Shown: positions 6,611 through 19,581 of the stretch, piece after piece
Numbering within the stretch: position 1 is the stretch's first letter
Layout: every line of letters begins with the position of its first letter
Position numbers and translations under genes: made by a program
Notes under the pieces: generated by a model
The model's database searches: none
What the model was told of the DNA's origin: nothing
Seen by the model: the letters and a program-made list of their open reading frames with translations, nothing else
Assembly: GCF_004803835.1 (NCBI RefSeq)
Contig: NZ_CP012545.1
Location: 372,001 to 436,000 of the forward strand
From: Campylobacter sp. RM6914
GTDB taxonomy: Bacteria > Campylobacterota > Campylobacteria > Campylobacterales > Campylobacteraceae
Length of the DNA stretch: 64,000 nucleotides
Direction of reading: 5' to 3'

Positions 6611-7581
6611 TTTATAGTTCCTTCTTTCTCTGCTTTTCTAGCTGCTTCTACCATCTTAACAAGCTCTGCGTGTCCTTCTATCTTCTCTCCGCCAAATATA
6701 TGAAGAGGATTCATCTTGCCGGCTTTCATTAGGTTATAAGCGATATCTAGTTTAGTAGTATTTGCTAATACTCCCTCACTTCTAAGGGCTAGCTTGATCT
6801 CATTTAGTCTACCGTCACCCTCTACCATATCAAGTAAGAATGCCTCTGCGTGAGCAGGTCCCATTCCCTCATTTAGTCCTTTTTTCATAGCCATAACACG
6901 AAGTGACTCTATATCTCCGAATGAGCTTATACCTTTTGGACATCTATCAACACACTCTTGGCAGTGAACACAGTTCCATAGTCCATTAGCTATAGCAGGT
7001 TTTAGATGTATCATAGGATCTTTACTTCTTGAATCATCAGCAGCCCTATAAGCATGTGTAAATACAAATGGCTGCATATAATCACTCGCATCTGCTTCAA
7101 GTTTGTTACACTCAGATGCGCAACATCCGCATAGGATGCAGTCCCATTGCTTTTTGATAGCATCCACGTCTGCTTGCGTCTGAACACAACCTGTTTTTTC
7201 ACTAAATTCTGATTTTGGTGTGATAGTTGGTTTTACTTTACGTAAATTTTCGATACTTGGCTCCCAGTCAACTACTAGGTCAGTTATGACTCTAAAGTTA
7301 TTTAGAGGTGAAATTCTCATGCTTTCTGGGTTTTCATACTCTTCAAGTAGCTCTTCCATCTTTGTATCACAGGCAAGGTATGAGTGTCCGTTTACACGCA
7401 CCGCACACGCACCGCATATCGCCATACGGCAAGCTGCAGTGAAGTTTAGAGTGATATCTTGTGTGCGTTTGATGTATTGAAGTAGGCTAAGTAGAGTTTG
7501 ACCTTTGACTTCATCTATCCTAAGCTCATAAGTTGATTCGTATTTTTTCTTTCCGTCAAAACGTTCGATGATTATTTTCAT
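6607..7581 (-). CDS. mfrB: Methylmenaquinol:fumarate reductase iron-sulfur subunit
   Basis: This 324-residue protein is a SdhB/FrdB-type ferredoxin subunit. The [2Fe-2S] ligands appear as CRMAICGACAVRVNG and YLACDTKM (about residues 52-73); the two C-terminal clusters are served by WDCILCGCCASECNKLE and WNCVHCQECVDRCPKG. It carries electrons from MfrE to the flavin of MfrA. Length is larger than E. coli FrdB because of a C-terminal extension, usual for the epsilon type. It overlaps mfrE by 4 nt and abuts mfrA by one base, giving a compact mfrABE operon. Confidence 0.95.
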   Translation of the reverse strand: MKIIIERFDGKKKYESTYELRIDEVKGQTLLSLLQYIKRTQDITLNFTAACRMAICGACAVRVNGHSYLACDTKMEELLEEYENPESMRISPLNNFRVITDLVVDWEPSIENLRKVKPTITPKSEFSEKTGCVQTQADVDAIKKQWDCILCGCCASECNKLEADASDYMQPFVFTHAYRAADDSRSKDPMIHLKPAIANGLWNCVHCQECVDRCPKGISSFGDIESLRVMAMKKGLNEGMGPAHAEAFLLDMVEGDGRLNEIKLALRSEGVLANTTKLDIAYNLMKAGKMNPLHIFGGEKIEGHAELVKMVEAARKAEKEGTIK

Positions 7582-9425
7582 TAGTATTTCCTCTCTTCGA
7601 CTGGATATTTAGTGATAACGACGTCTTTATACGCAAGTGTCGGTTTGCCATCTTTTAGTGTAACGATGCTGTGTTTTAAGAAGTTTACGTCATCTCTTTT
7701 TGGATAGTCCTCTCTAAAGTGAGCGCCACGACACTCTTTGCGCTCAAGCGCGCCAAGACATGCACAACGAGCTAGCATGATAAGGTTACCAAACTCAAGG
7801 TAGTCAATGAGCGCTGTGTTGTAAGTCATGTTTGGATTTGGAATTTTTAGTGCGTCGTATTTTGCTTGGAACTCTTCTAGGCTTTTTGCGTGTGCTTCTA
7901 GCTTGTCGCCGGTTCTATAAATTCCCATGTTATCCCAGTTTTGTTTGCCAAATTCTTCTCTTAGGTCATACATCTCATTTGATGTGCCACCACTTGTTAT
8001 CTCTTTAAATTTAGCTTGCCATTTTTGAGCTAGTTCGTGAGCGTGTTTACCTGAACCAAAGCCAGTTTGTTTTGAAGCATACTCACCAGCTCCCTCGCCT
8101 GCTAGTTTACCTGTTACTGTTGTATCAGTTAGGCTGTTACCACCTAGGCGGTTTGCACCATGTATAGAGGCACATGATGTCTCACCAGCGGCAAATAGAC
8201 CAGGAAGATGAGTGCTCATATCATCAAATTTAGCTATTTCTATACCACCCATAGAGTAGTGGGCTGTCGGGCGGATAGGGATAGGCTCTTTTACTAAGTC
8301 CATACCGTCAAATAGTAGTCCAACGTGGCGGATTTGTGGTAGTTCGTTCATGATCTGCTCTTCGCTTAGGTGAGTAAGGTCAAGTAGTACATATGAGCTC
8401 ATACCCTCGCCAAATGCGTTACCAAGTCTGATTTCTGTCTCGATAGAACGAGCAACGATATCACGAGGTGCAAGCTCCATACGTTTTGAGTATTTACTCA
8501 TGAAACGCTCGCCTTTGTTGTTTATAAGCTTTCCACCTAGACCGCGTGCCGCTTCAGTAATAAGTGCACCACCAGTTCTTATACCTGTTGGGTGAAATTG
8601 AAGCATCTCTGGATCTTTAAACGCTAAACCAGCACGCAAAGCTGCTGCGATACCATCACCTGATGCGTTAAATGGAGTGCTTGTGCGGTTAAAGAAAACC
8701 CTTGTATATCCGCCAGTTGCTAAAACTACGGCTTTTGCAAGCACAGGAGTAACATCACCTGTTTGCATATCTAAAAGCACAGCACCTTCGCACTTATCGC
8801 CATCCATAGCAACATCAAGCAGGTAGTGATCTAGTAGAAATTTAACACCTCTTGTGATAGCCTCATCAAGACAGGTGTGCATAAGGATTGAGCCTGTTTT
8901 ATCGGCTGCGTAGTTACAGCGCTCATATTTTGCACCACCAGCAAAACGGCGTGCTACTGTGTTGTTCTTTTGTCTGTTAAATGGCATGCCAGCGTAGTCT
9001 AGCTCATGGATAGCCTCTGTTGCTTTTTCAACAAATTTGATGATAGCGTCTTGATCGCCCAAAAAGTCGCTACCCTTTACTGTGTCATACGCGTGAAGCT
9101 CGTGGCTATCACCGTGTTCAAAGTCGATAACGCCGTTTATACCGCCCTCAGCCATACATGTCGCGTTTCTGGAAGGCATACCTTTGTTTACAACCACTAC
9201 GCTTAAGTTTGGATACTTTTTTCTAACCGCAACAGCAGCTCTAAGTCCTGCTCCACCTGAGCCGATAACCAAAACGTCAACGCTTGGCAGGCCATCTTTG
9301 TTGCCGCTGTCTTTTTTATTGTCGGCAGCTAGCGCACTTACACCGCTACCGCTAGCAGCTAAAGCTCCGACGCTAATACAGGCGGATTGAAGAAAATCTC
9401 TTCTGGTAAATTTTTGTTCACTCAT
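7581..9425 (-). CDS. mfrA: Methylmenaquinol:fumarate reductase flavoprotein, Tat-exported
   Basis: The flavoprotein is 614 residues when started at 9425 (MSEQKFTRRDF), where AAGGATT lies upstream; a longer frame starts at 9470 but has no ribosome site. The N-terminus is a twin-arginine signal (TRRDFLQSACISVGALAAS), which distinguishes periplasmic MfrA from cytoplasmic FrdA. The FAD loop is VLVIGSGGAGLRAAVAV, the flavin-linkage region HELHAYDTVKGSDFLGDQ, and active-site stretches are FHPTGIRTGG and PTAHYSMGGI, plus GANRLGGNSLTD. It reduces fumarate as terminal acceptor. The operon faces the lysR gene at 9643. Confidence 0.95.
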   Translation of the reverse strand: MSEQKFTRRDFLQSACISVGALAASGSGVSALAADNKKDSGNKDGLPSVDVLVIGSGGAGLRAAVAVRKKYPNLSVVVVNKGMPSRNATCMAEGGINGVIDFEHGDSHELHAYDTVKGSDFLGDQDAIIKFVEKATEAIHELDYAGMPFNRQKNNTVARRFAGGAKYERCNYAADKTGSILMHTCLDEAITRGVKFLLDHYLLDVAMDGDKCEGAVLLDMQTGDVTPVLAKAVVLATGGYTRVFFNRTSTPFNASGDGIAAALRAGLAFKDPEMLQFHPTGIRTGGALITEAARGLGGKLINNKGERFMSKYSKRMELAPRDIVARSIETEIRLGNAFGEGMSSYVLLDLTHLSEEQIMNELPQIRHVGLLFDGMDLVKEPIPIRPTAHYSMGGIEIAKFDDMSTHLPGLFAAGETSCASIHGANRLGGNSLTDTTVTGKLAGEGAGEYASKQTGFGSGKHAHELAQKWQAKFKEITSGGTSNEMYDLREEFGKQNWDNMGIYRTGDKLEAHAKSLEEFQAKYDALKIPNPNMTYNTALIDYLEFGNLIMLARCACLGALERKECRGAHFREDYPKRDDVNFLKHSIVTLKDGKPTLAYKDVVITKYPVEERKY

Positions 9426-9546
9426 TGATAATCCTTTGAACTTTGAAATTTTTAATAATGGTAAAACCACACGCTTGTTCTGACATTTTTAAGCCCATTT
9501 TGATAAAGACTTTTATTTTTCTTAATTGATTAATTTAGTTTAAGAA

Positions 9547-9578
9547 ATTAATTTCAGAATGGTAACTGAAAAATTAAT
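9547..9578. promoter_or_regulatory. Dyad in the mfrA-lysR divergent region, likely LysR operator
   Basis: TTTCAG (9552-9557) and CTGAAA (9566-9571), 8 bp apart, sit in a longer imperfect dyad ATTAATTTCAG / CTGAAAAATTAAT. It contains the T-N11-A pattern of LysR-type sites. It lies between mfrA and the regulator gene; a TATAAT at 9601-9606 follows and probably serves the regulator. Confidence 0.55.
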
Positions 9579-9642
9579 ATAAGTCAAATATTATTTTATA
9601 TATAATTTCATAAGATTAAAATTATCAAAATAGGAGCCAGAT

Positions 9643-10536
9643 ATGAATTTGAGGCAGATGGAATTGGTTTTAAAAACAGCAGAACTAAAAAGTTTCACAA
9701 AAGCGGCAAATGAACTAAAAGTGCCACAGCCCTCGCTCTCGCAAAGTATATTAAATTTAGAAAAAGAGATAGGAATGCCTCTTTTTAACCGCACGACTAA
9801 CCCCGTCTCTTTAACTCACGCGGGAGAGATTTACTGTCAAAAGGCAAGACTTGTTTTTGATATTTTAAATGATTTAAATTTGGAATTATCAGAGATGGGT
9901 GGAGCTAAAAGCGGTAAAATTCGTATAGGATTTTCTCAAAACGGATATATTATGACGCCGGATGTTTTGCCTAAATTTTGTAAGAAATTTAATAAAGCTA
10001 GCATTAAAATTTTACAAGTTTTTTCGACTTTAAAAATTCGAAAAATGTTGATAGATGACGAGATAGACCTTGGTATGCTTATACTTCCTATCGATACAGA
10101 GGGGTTAAAATATGAGATTATCAAAACGCAAGAGATGTTTTTAGCTCTACCGATCCTACATCCGTTGTCTCAAAAACACAAAGGTCAAAAAAATCCAAAA
10201 ATTTCATTAAAAGACGTTAAGGATGAGAAATTTATACTTCCTAAACAAAATCAACGAAGTAGAATTTTGTTTGATGAAATTTTTAAAAGAGCAAACATTA
10301 AGCCTGAAATTCTTTGTGAAACAGAAACATTTGACATAGCAAATTCTATCGTCGCTTCAGGTGTTGGAGTATGCTTTACGATACCTGAGTTTATCAAAGA
10401 AGATAAAAAAGACAAGATAACCTTGTTTGACATTAACGAGCCAAGTCTTAACAAGACCCTTATATTAGCCTATAAAGAGGATAAAAAGCCTTCAAATTTA
10501 ATGCTTGAGTTTATCAAAATGGCACAAGAGTGCTAA
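9643..10536 (+). CDS. LysR-family transcriptional regulator
   Basis: This 297-residue protein has an N-terminal winged HTH (MNLRQMELVLKTAELKSFTKAANELKVPQPSLSQSILNLE, residues about 1-40) and a C-terminal periplasmic-binding-protein-like effector domain. The start has GGAG well spaced. It is transcribed away from mfrABE, and such regulators commonly control their divergent neighbour, so fumarate reductase is the likely target. The effector-binding domain (FILPKQNQRSRILFDEIF) is of the CynR/BenM sort, but the ligand, possibly a C4-dicarboxylate, cannot be read from sequence. Confidence 0.88.
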   Translation: MNLRQMELVLKTAELKSFTKAANELKVPQPSLSQSILNLEKEIGMPLFNRTTNPVSLTHAGEIYCQKARLVFDILNDLNLELSEMGGAKSGKIRIGFSQNGYIMTPDVLPKFCKKFNKASIKILQVFSTLKIRKMLIDDEIDLGMLILPIDTEGLKYEIIKTQEMFLALPILHPLSQKHKGQKNPKISLKDVKDEKFILPKQNQRSRILFDEIFKRANIKPEILCETETFDIANSIVASGVGVCFTIPEFIKEDKKDKITLFDINEPSLNKTLILAYKEDKKPSNLMLEFIKMAQEC

Positions 10537-10559
10537 AAATTTAGCCTCTTTTTATAGAT

Positions 10560-11657
10560 TTAACTAAAGAAAATTTCAGGCTTTAGTCTTAGCAAGCAAG
10601 CATACGCTCCAAGCGCGCTTTGCTCTCTTATGTAGCTTCTATTTCCGTTTAGAAGTAGCCTTTCTACGACGATATTTTTATCGCTAGACATTGCGCCTAC
10701 AAAGACTGTTCCAACCGGCTTTTGCTCGCTTCCGCCATCAGGTCCCGCGATACCGCTTATAGCAAGTGCAAAGTCTGAATTTGCCGAATTTAAAGCACCG
10801 CTTAACATGGCTCTTACACACTGTTCGCTAACGGCTCCGTAGGTATTTAAAATTTCGTTATTTACACCAAGCCAGCTGTGTTTTATCTCGTTTGCGTAAG
10901 TTACTAACGAGCCGTCAAGTATTGCTGAAATTCCCCCAAATTTTGCTAGTCTAGCGACGGTTAAACCTGCCGTGCATGACTCGGCAAAGGTGATCTTTTT
11001 ACCTGTTTTTATAAGTTTTTGTGCGATAAATTTAACAGGATCTCTTTCTTCGATTATCTTTTGTGAAAATAGAGTTCTTGTTCCTTGCATAAAGCCCTCT
11101 AATTGACCGAATTTATTTGCCTCGGCTCTGATTAAAACCATACTTTGCGTGCTTTGTGTGAGGTTGATCTTGATCTCGTAAGTCTTAGCAAGTGGCTCTA
11201 GTAAAATTTTTGCACTTTCGGCATCTATGTCAAAGAGGTTGAAGTAGCTAAAACTTCGATCATTTTTTAGTAAAAATTCGCCTATTTTTTCAGTTGGATT
11301 TGCTTTTATGAGGTTGATTTTTGCGTTGTTTAAATTTATGACAAAACTATTGTTCTTAAAATTTAAAACATTTTTTGGAACAAGGGTATTGGCGTCTTTT
11401 AGTTCAAGTGTATCTTCGCTTAAAGTAGCTAAAATTTTAGCAACCGTAGCAAATGAGTCATCTGAGCCAAATATGCTTAAAAGCTCATATCGCTTTGATA
11501 AATTTTCTATTAAAAACGGTAATTCTTTATTGTTTTTGGGGCTAAAATTTAGCTCGACAAGTTCGCCAAAGTGCTCCTCATAGCTTGAAAAAATATAACT
11601 TAAAAATTCGTTGTTTATGCGTAAATCATCGCCAATTATTAAAATAGCATCCTTCAT
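10560..11657 (-). CDS. cinA: CinA-family protein with C-terminal nicotinamide-nucleotide amidohydrolase domain
   Basis: The protein has 365 residues. The C-terminal 160 or so match the CinA/PncC amidase domain: FAESCTAGLTVARLAKFGG, LDGSLVTYANEIK, GAVSEQCVRAM, and ISGIAGPDGGSEQKPVGTVFVG. This domain deamidates NMN to NaMN in NAD salvage. The N-terminal half occupies the place of the MoCF/COG1058 domain but is poorly conserved, starting ILIIGDDLRINNEFL. It is convergent with lysR (23-bp gap) and divergent from ileS. The enzymatic role is inferred from the C-terminal motifs only. Confidence 0.85.
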   Translation of the reverse strand: MKDAILIIGDDLRINNEFLSYIFSSYEEHFGELVELNFSPKNNKELPFLIENLSKRYELLSIFGSDDSFATVAKILATLSEDTLELKDANTLVPKNVLNFKNNSFVINLNNAKINLIKANPTEKIGEFLLKNDRSFSYFNLFDIDAESAKILLEPLAKTYEIKINLTQSTQSMVLIRAEANKFGQLEGFMQGTRTLFSQKIIEERDPVKFIAQKLIKTGKKITFAESCTAGLTVARLAKFGGISAILDGSLVTYANEIKHSWLGVNNEILNTYGAVSEQCVRAMLSGALNSANSDFALAISGIAGPDGGSEQKPVGTVFVGAMSSDKNIVVERLLLNGNRSYIREQSALGAYACLLRLKPEIFFS

Positions 11658-11787
11658 ATTAACTCCTTTTTGGTTTAATTATAGCATTTTTTATCTCTTT
11701 GGCCATGTAAAAACTAGCTGTTTTCAGTGCGATTTAACCCATTTTTAGCTAAAATTAGCAAATTTTAATTATCACTAAGGTAAATCA

Positions 11788-14547
11788 ATGGACTACAAAG
11801 ACACCCTATTACTCCCTTTTACGCAATTTCCTATGCGCGGCAATTTGCCGGAAAACGAGCCAAAAAGATTAGCCTCATGGCATAATGAGCGCAAAATCTA
11901 CGAAAAAATGAAAAAAAATAGACAAAACGCAACTCAAAGTTTTGCCATACACGATGGACCTCCGTATGCGAACGGACACCTACATATCGGACACGCGTTA
12001 AATAAAATTTTAAAAGATATTATTACTAAAACTCATTATTTCTTCGGCGAAGATATACGTTATGTTCCAGGCTGGGACTGCCATGGTCTGCCTATAGAAC
12101 AACAAGTTGAAGTTAAGCTTGGCGAGAAGAAAAAAAGCATGAGTAAAAGCCAGATAAGAGAGCATTGCCGTGCTCATGCGCGTGAATTTATAGACATTCA
12201 GCGCGAAGAATTTAAGTCACTTGGTGTTATCGGTGACTTTGAAAATCCTTACCTAACGATGAAATTTGAATTTGAAGCCGACATATACCGAGCGCTTTGC
12301 GATATAGCAAAACGAGGGCTTTTATGTGAAAGAAGCAAGCCTGTTTACTGGAGCTGGGCGGCTAAGTCGGCTCTTGCGGAGGCAGAAGTCGAATATGAGG
12401 ACAAGGAAGACTACTCGATATATGTGGCATTTGCTCTTGATAAGGACGCATTAGAAAAGCTTGGTGTAAAAGAGGCAAAAGCTGTAATTTGGACGACAAC
12501 CCCTTGGACGCTTCCTGCAAATCAAGCTATAAGCTTAAAGCCTGATGAAATTTATGTCCTTACAAGTGAAAATTTAATCTTTGCAAAACCTTTGCTTGAG
12601 AGCGTAGTAAAACTAGGTATAACAAAAGGTGAAATTCTAAAAGAATTTGTTTCAAATGATATCGAGGGCTTATATGCTATAAACCCTTTAAATGACCGTA
12701 AGTCGCAGTTTTTACTTGGAGAGCATGTTTTGATGGACGGCGGAACCGGTCTTGTTCATACGGCTCCAGGACACGGCGAGGATGACTATTACGTAAGTCT
12801 TAAAAACGGCATAACAGAGGTTATTATGCCTGTTGATGACGGCGGACTTTATGACGAGACATTGCGTGCTAAAGGGCTTTTTAGAGCTGACGTGGTAGAT
12901 GAGTTTGTAGGGGTTCATATCTTTAAAGCAAACGAAAAGATCATAACCATCTTAGGAAATAGCTTGCTTCACTGTTCTAAATTTATACACTCTTATCCAC
13001 ATTGCTGGAGGACACACAAGCCGGTTATCTACCGTGCAACAAAGCAGTGGTTTGTAACCATGGATGAGCCTAAGCTTGACGGCAAAACACTTCGTGAAGT
13101 GGCACGTGCTCAGCTTGAAAATGTGAAATTTTATCCTGCCGTTGGCGTAAAAAGAATAGGCTCAATGGTGGAAAATCGCCCGGATTGGTGTATCTCTCGT
13201 CAGCGCGACTGGGGTGTGCCGATAGCGTTTTTTAGGCATAAAGATACAAAAGAGCCGATATTTGACGCGGATATTTTGGAAAATATAGCAAATATATTTG
13301 AGCAAAAGGGAGCTGATGCTTGGTGGGATCTTGAAATTTCAGAACTTTTACCAAAAACAAGCAAATACGAAGCTGATAAATTAGAAAAAGTAATGGACAT
13401 ACTTGATGTTTGGTTTGATAGTGGTTCTACGTGGAGAGCGGTATTAAACAGTCGTCATTACGATGCGGGAGCATATCCTGCAAGTATGTATTTGGAAGGT
13501 TCTGACCAACATAGAGGTTGGTTTCAAAGCTCTCTTTTGGTAAGTACTGCGGTAAATTCTCATGCACCTTATAAGAGTGTTTTAACTCACGGCTTTACCG
13601 TTGATGAAAACGGTCAAAAGATGAGTAAAAGTAAAGGCAACGTCGTAGCTCCGCAAGATGTAGCCAAAACTTACGGTGTTGAAATTTTACGTCTTTGGGT
13701 TGGTTTAAGTGACTACTCAAGCGACCTTAAGATCAGTGATAACATCCTAAAACAAGTAAGCGAACAATACAGAAAGATAAGAAATACTATAAGATTTTTA
13801 CTTGCAAACGTTAGTGATCTAGATGAGATTAGCACAGAATTTGGACTACTTGATAAATGGATATTAGGACGTGCAAAACGTGCATTTGATGATGCTAGTA
13901 GATGTTTTGCGGCGTATGATTTCTCAAAAGGATTTAATATACTTTTAAATTTCTTATCTGCGGATCTAAGCGGAATTTATCTTGATGTTTGCAAAGACCG
14001 CCTTTACTGTGACGCTAAAGACGGCGCAAGACGCAAGAGTGCACAAAGTGCGATGGCTCTTATAACTCGCTCTCTTTTGCCACTTATAGCCCCAACACTT
14101 ACATACACGGTTGATGAGGTTATGGAGTATGCGCCCGATATCGTTAAAAACGGTGCGATCGATGCGTTTGATCTAATATACTCGCCTCTTGAGATAGAAT
14201 TTAGCTTTGAAGACGAACTTCTTTTTGCAAGTAGAGAGAAATTATTTGAGATGATCGACGTGCTTAAAAAAGATAAAAAGATAAAATCAACACTAGAACT
14301 TATCATGCAAACAACTTCAGATAAGATCTTAGGCTATGATGCGAACGAGATAGCTGATATTTACATGGTAAGCGCGGTTGAAAAATTTGATGATGCCGAC
14401 TCTTTGGGTGAATTTGAAGTTGGCGATGAGAAATTTAAAATAACCCTAAGCAAAGCTCACAAATGTCCAAGATGTTGGAAATTTAGCGCTCAAAAAGATG
14501 GTGATACATGCCCAAGATGTGCGGAGGTATTAAACGGTGTTTGCTGA
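11788..14547 (+). CDS. ileS: Isoleucyl-tRNA synthetase
   Basis: This 919-residue class I synthetase attaches isoleucine to tRNA-Ile. The HIGH motif is in [13 protein letters not shown] (residues about 62-74), the editing domain has [12 protein letters not shown] and [11 protein letters not shown], and the KMSKS loop is [12 protein letters not shown] near residue 611. The C-terminal zinc ribbon CPRCWKF...CPRCAEV is intact. It starts a long plus-strand gene run. Its last 11 bases overlap a small membrane ORF that begins with GTG at 14537. Confidence 0.98.
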   Translation: MDYKDTLLLPFTQFPMRGNLPENEPKRLASWHNERKIYEKMKKNRQNATQSFAIHDGPPYANGHLHIGHALNKILKDIITKTHYFFGEDIRYVPGWDCHGLPIEQQVEVKLGEKKKSMSKSQIREHCRAHAREFIDIQREEFKSLGVIGDFENPYLTMKFEFEADIYRALCDIAKRGLLCERSKPVYWSWAAKSALAEAEVEYEDKEDYSIYVAFALDKDALEKLGVKEAKAVIWTTTPWTLPANQAISLKPDEIYVLTSENLIFAKPLLESVVKLGITKGEILKEFVSNDIEGLYAINPLNDRKSQFLLGEHVLMDGGTGLVHTAPGHGEDDYYVSLKNGITEVIMPVDDGGLYDETLRAKGLFRADVVDEFVGVHIFKANEKIITILGNSLLHCSKFIHSYPHCWRTHKPVIYRATKQWFVTMDEPKLDGKTLREVARAQLENVKFYPAVGVKRIGSMVENRPDWCISRQRDWGVPIAFFRHKDTKEPIFDADILENIANIFEQKGADAWWDLEISELLPKTSKYEADKLEKVMDILDVWFDSGSTWRAVLNSRHYDAGAYPASMYLEGSDQHRGWFQSSLLVSTAVNSHAPYKSVLTHGFTVDENGQKMSKSKGNVVAPQDVAKTYGVEILRLWVGLSDYSSDLKISDNILKQVSEQYRKIRNTIRFLLANVSDLDEISTEFGLLDKWILGRAKRAFDDASRCFAAYDFSKGFNILLNFLSADLSGIYLDVCKDRLYCDAKDGARRKSAQSAMALITRSLLPLIAPTLTYTVDEVMEYAPDIVKNGAIDAFDLIYSPLEIEFSFEDELLFASREKLFEMIDVLKKDKKIKSTLELIMQTTSDKILGYDANEIADIYMVSAVEKFDDADSLGEFEVGDEKFKITLSKAHKCPRCWKFSAQKDGDTCPRCAEVLNGVC

Positions 14548-14643
14548 GCCTGTTGCCTTTTCAACCGTTGTGATAACGGTCGCGATCGTTTGTGTTTTTA
14601 CTGCGGCCGGTATAGTTTTAGTAAATAAATTTAAGGAAAATAG

Positions 14644-14647
<4 letters not shown>
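14537..14647 (+). CDS. Small single-span membrane protein between ileS and gatA
   Basis: A 36-residue ORF starts with GTG at 14537, overlaps the ileS end by 11 bases and the gatA start as ATGA. A GGAGG site lies 9 bases upstream of the GTG, which argues for real translation. The peptide ([25 protein letters not shown] then a basic tail) is almost wholly one membrane helix. C. jejuni, as I recall, also has a small hydrophobic protein between ileS and gatA, so it is probably conserved. The function is unknown. It may also couple gatA translation to ileS. Confidence 0.7.
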
Positions 14648-17452
<2,805 letters not shown>

Positions 17453-17453
<1 letters not shown>

Positions 17454-18559
17454 TGCTAAATTTAAAGACTGGTAAATACGAATTTAAAGAGCCGCTATAT
17501 CTTGAAAGCGGACGGATATTAAGTTCGTATGAGCTGGTCTATGAAACATACGGTGAGTTAAATGAAGACAAAAGCAATGTCATAGTTGTTTGTCATGCGC
17601 TCACCGGCTCTCATCACGCTGCCGGTCGTTACGACGGAGATAGTAAAAACGGCTGGTGGGATGGGCTTATCGGTCATGGAAAGGGTGTTGATACTAATAA
17701 GTACTTTGTTATTTGCGTTAGCATACTTGGCTCTTGCTATGGCTCTACATCGCCGCTTAGCATGGATGAAAGTATAGGTAAAGAGTATCGTTTAAATTTC
17801 CCTGTTCTTACTATAAGTGATGTCGTAAAAGCGCAAATCAACCTTTTTAAAAAGCTAGGCATACAAAAGGCTCATGCTGTTATTGGGGGAAGTTTGGGTG
17901 GTATGCAAGCACTTTGCTTTGCTATAGAATTTCCTGAATTTGCAAAAAAGACCATAATTTTAGCAAGCACTTATCAAAGCAAGCCTTGGGCGATAGCTTT
18001 TAATAAGATCGCGATTGAAGCCATTAGGCGCGATCCTGAGTTTAAAAACGGTCAATACGATGAAAGTTTTATCAAACAAAATGGCTTAAATGGACTTGCT
18101 TACGGTCGTATGGCAGGGCACATAAGCTTTTTAAGTCCAAACTCGATGGATGATAAATTTGGTAGAAATTACGTAGAGACAGATGGACTTTATGAGCTTT
18201 TTGGGCGTTTTCAAGTTGATAGATATATGGAGTATAACGGTTTTAACTTTCCAAAAAGATTTGATCCGCTAAGTTATTTATATATAGCCAAGATGATGAA
18301 TATCTTTGATTGCACCAGGCATTATGACACACTTGAGAGTGCACTCAAACATGTTAAGTCACAAATAACTCTTATCTCATTTAGTGGTGATATGCTCTTT
18401 CCTCCTGAGTGCATGAGTGAAATTCACGATGCCTTTTGTAAGATGGGGCGAGGCGCACAAAGCGAATACATCGAGATAAAGAGTGATTACGGGCACGATG
18501 CGTTTTTAGTTGAGATAGATAAATTTGATATTTACGTAAAAAGAGCCTTGGAAAGATAA
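17453..18559 (+). CDS. metX: Homoserine O-acetyltransferase
   Basis: MetX, an alpha/beta hydrolase, acetylates homoserine at the start of methionine synthesis. The 368-residue protein has the nucleophile elbow GGSLGGMQAL (Ser near residue 147), the early signature CHALTGSHHA, and the C-terminal His in YGHDAFL. The start codon shares a base with the guaB stop. C. jejuni, as I recall, uses the unrelated MetA at this step, so metX here helps exclude that species. Some MetX-family proteins are succinyltransferases; the acyl donor is taken from family majority. Confidence 0.9.
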
Positions 18560-18574
18560 ATTTAAAGGAAAGAT

Positions 18575-18769
18575 ATGGGCGAGCAAACTGGCGAACAAAA
18601 TTTTGAAGATAAGATAAAAATGGCGGAAGAAATTTTAGCCAAACTAGACAAAGATGAGCTAAATATCAACGAAAGCTTGAAGCTTCATAAACAAGGCAAA
18701 GTTTTGCTTGATGAAGCGCGTAAAATTTTAGAAAACGCAAAACTTAGCATAGAGCAGGTCGATGAGTAA
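18575..18769 (+). CDS. xseB: Exodeoxyribonuclease VII small subunit
   Basis: XseB is the small helical subunit of exonuclease VII. The 64-residue protein shows the family pattern NFEDKIKMAEEILAKLDKDELNINESL followed by KLHKQGKVLLDEARKILENA. A good AAAGGAAAG ribosome site precedes the ATG. Its last 8 bases overlap the next gene. The large subunit xseA is not in the window. Confidence 0.88.
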   Translation: MGEQTGEQNFEDKIKMAEEILAKLDKDELNINESLKLHKQGKVLLDEARKILENAKLSIEQVDE

Positions 18770-19568
18770 GATAGCGATTTTACAGCTTCCTACACTTCCT
18801 TTGAGTGAAGCTAGGTTGGATTATTATCTTAAAATTTGCAAGGACAGAGAAGCACATCTGGTTTTGCTTGGCGAATACGTTTTAAACAGCTTTTTTAAAG
18901 AGCTTGAAAGCATGCCAAAGCACATCATAAAACAACAAAGTGAAGAGAAAAAAAGGACACTTTGCGAGCTTAGCAAAAGATATGAGCTAAACATTATCGC
19001 ACCCATTGTTATGAGCGAAAATGAAGGCTTTGTCAAGGGTGTGGCTAAATTTTCAAACGGACAGTTTAAATTTATAAAACAGCAAATTTTAATGCCATAC
19101 ACTCACTGGAACGAGGCTAAATTTTATGCAAATAAAATAAATGACGAGCTTAGTTTTTTGACGTTTAAATATGAAAATTTAAAGATAGGCGTTGCCTTTG
19201 GCTATGAGGCGCATTTTGATGCTGTTTTTACGAATTTGATGCGAAAAAAGATCGACGTGCTATTAATGCCTACGGCAAGCACGTTTGATAGTAATTCGCG
19301 TTGGCAAGAGCTTTTAAAGCTTCGTGCTCTTATGAACGGAATTTTTATCATTAGGGCAAATCGTATTGGCTTGTATAAAACTAAAGGTGTAAAAAACGAT
19401 GAAGCATGGAAATTTTATGGAGATAGCCTTGTGGTTTCTCCTTTTGGCGAGATAGCAGATAGACTTGGTGTGGATGAGGGTGTGTTGATAGCAAATATCG
19501 ATAAAAAAGAGATCGCAACCGCAAGAAGCACCTGGTGTTTTAACGCTATAGCGAGTAAATTTCTTTGA
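18762..19568 (+). CDS. Carbon-nitrogen hydrolase (nitrilase) fold protein, apparently lacking the catalytic Cys
   Basis: The 268-residue protein follows the nitrilase superfamily pattern. The usual Glu is in LVLLGEYVLNSFF (E38) and the Lys in FIKQQILMPYTHWNEAKF (about K106). At the place of the catalytic Cys, normally G-V-x-I-C-Y-D/E, the sequence is GVAFGYEAHFD, with Gly147. A conventional amidase mechanism therefore seems unlikely; it may be a binding or regulatory protein, or use another residue. The gene overlaps xseB and precedes tag. The missing Cys is read directly; its meaning is inference. Confidence 0.75.
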   Translation: MSKIAILQLPTLPLSEARLDYYLKICKDREAHLVLLGEYVLNSFFKELESMPKHIIKQQSEEKKRTLCELSKRYELNIIAPIVMSENEGFVKGVAKFSNGQFKFIKQQILMPYTHWNEAKFYANKINDELSFLTFKYENLKIGVAFGYEAHFDAVFTNLMRKKIDVLLMPTASTFDSNSRWQELLKLRALMNGIFIIRANRIGLYKTKGVKNDEAWKFYGDSLVVSPFGEIADRLGVDEGVLIANIDKKEIATARSTWCFNAIASKFL

Positions 19569-19581
19569 GGCACGGGACAAA

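Noticed and set aside
9425-9470. Upstream start for mfrA
   Set aside because: It would put 15 extra residues before the Tat signal and has no ribosome site; 9425 has AAGGATT.
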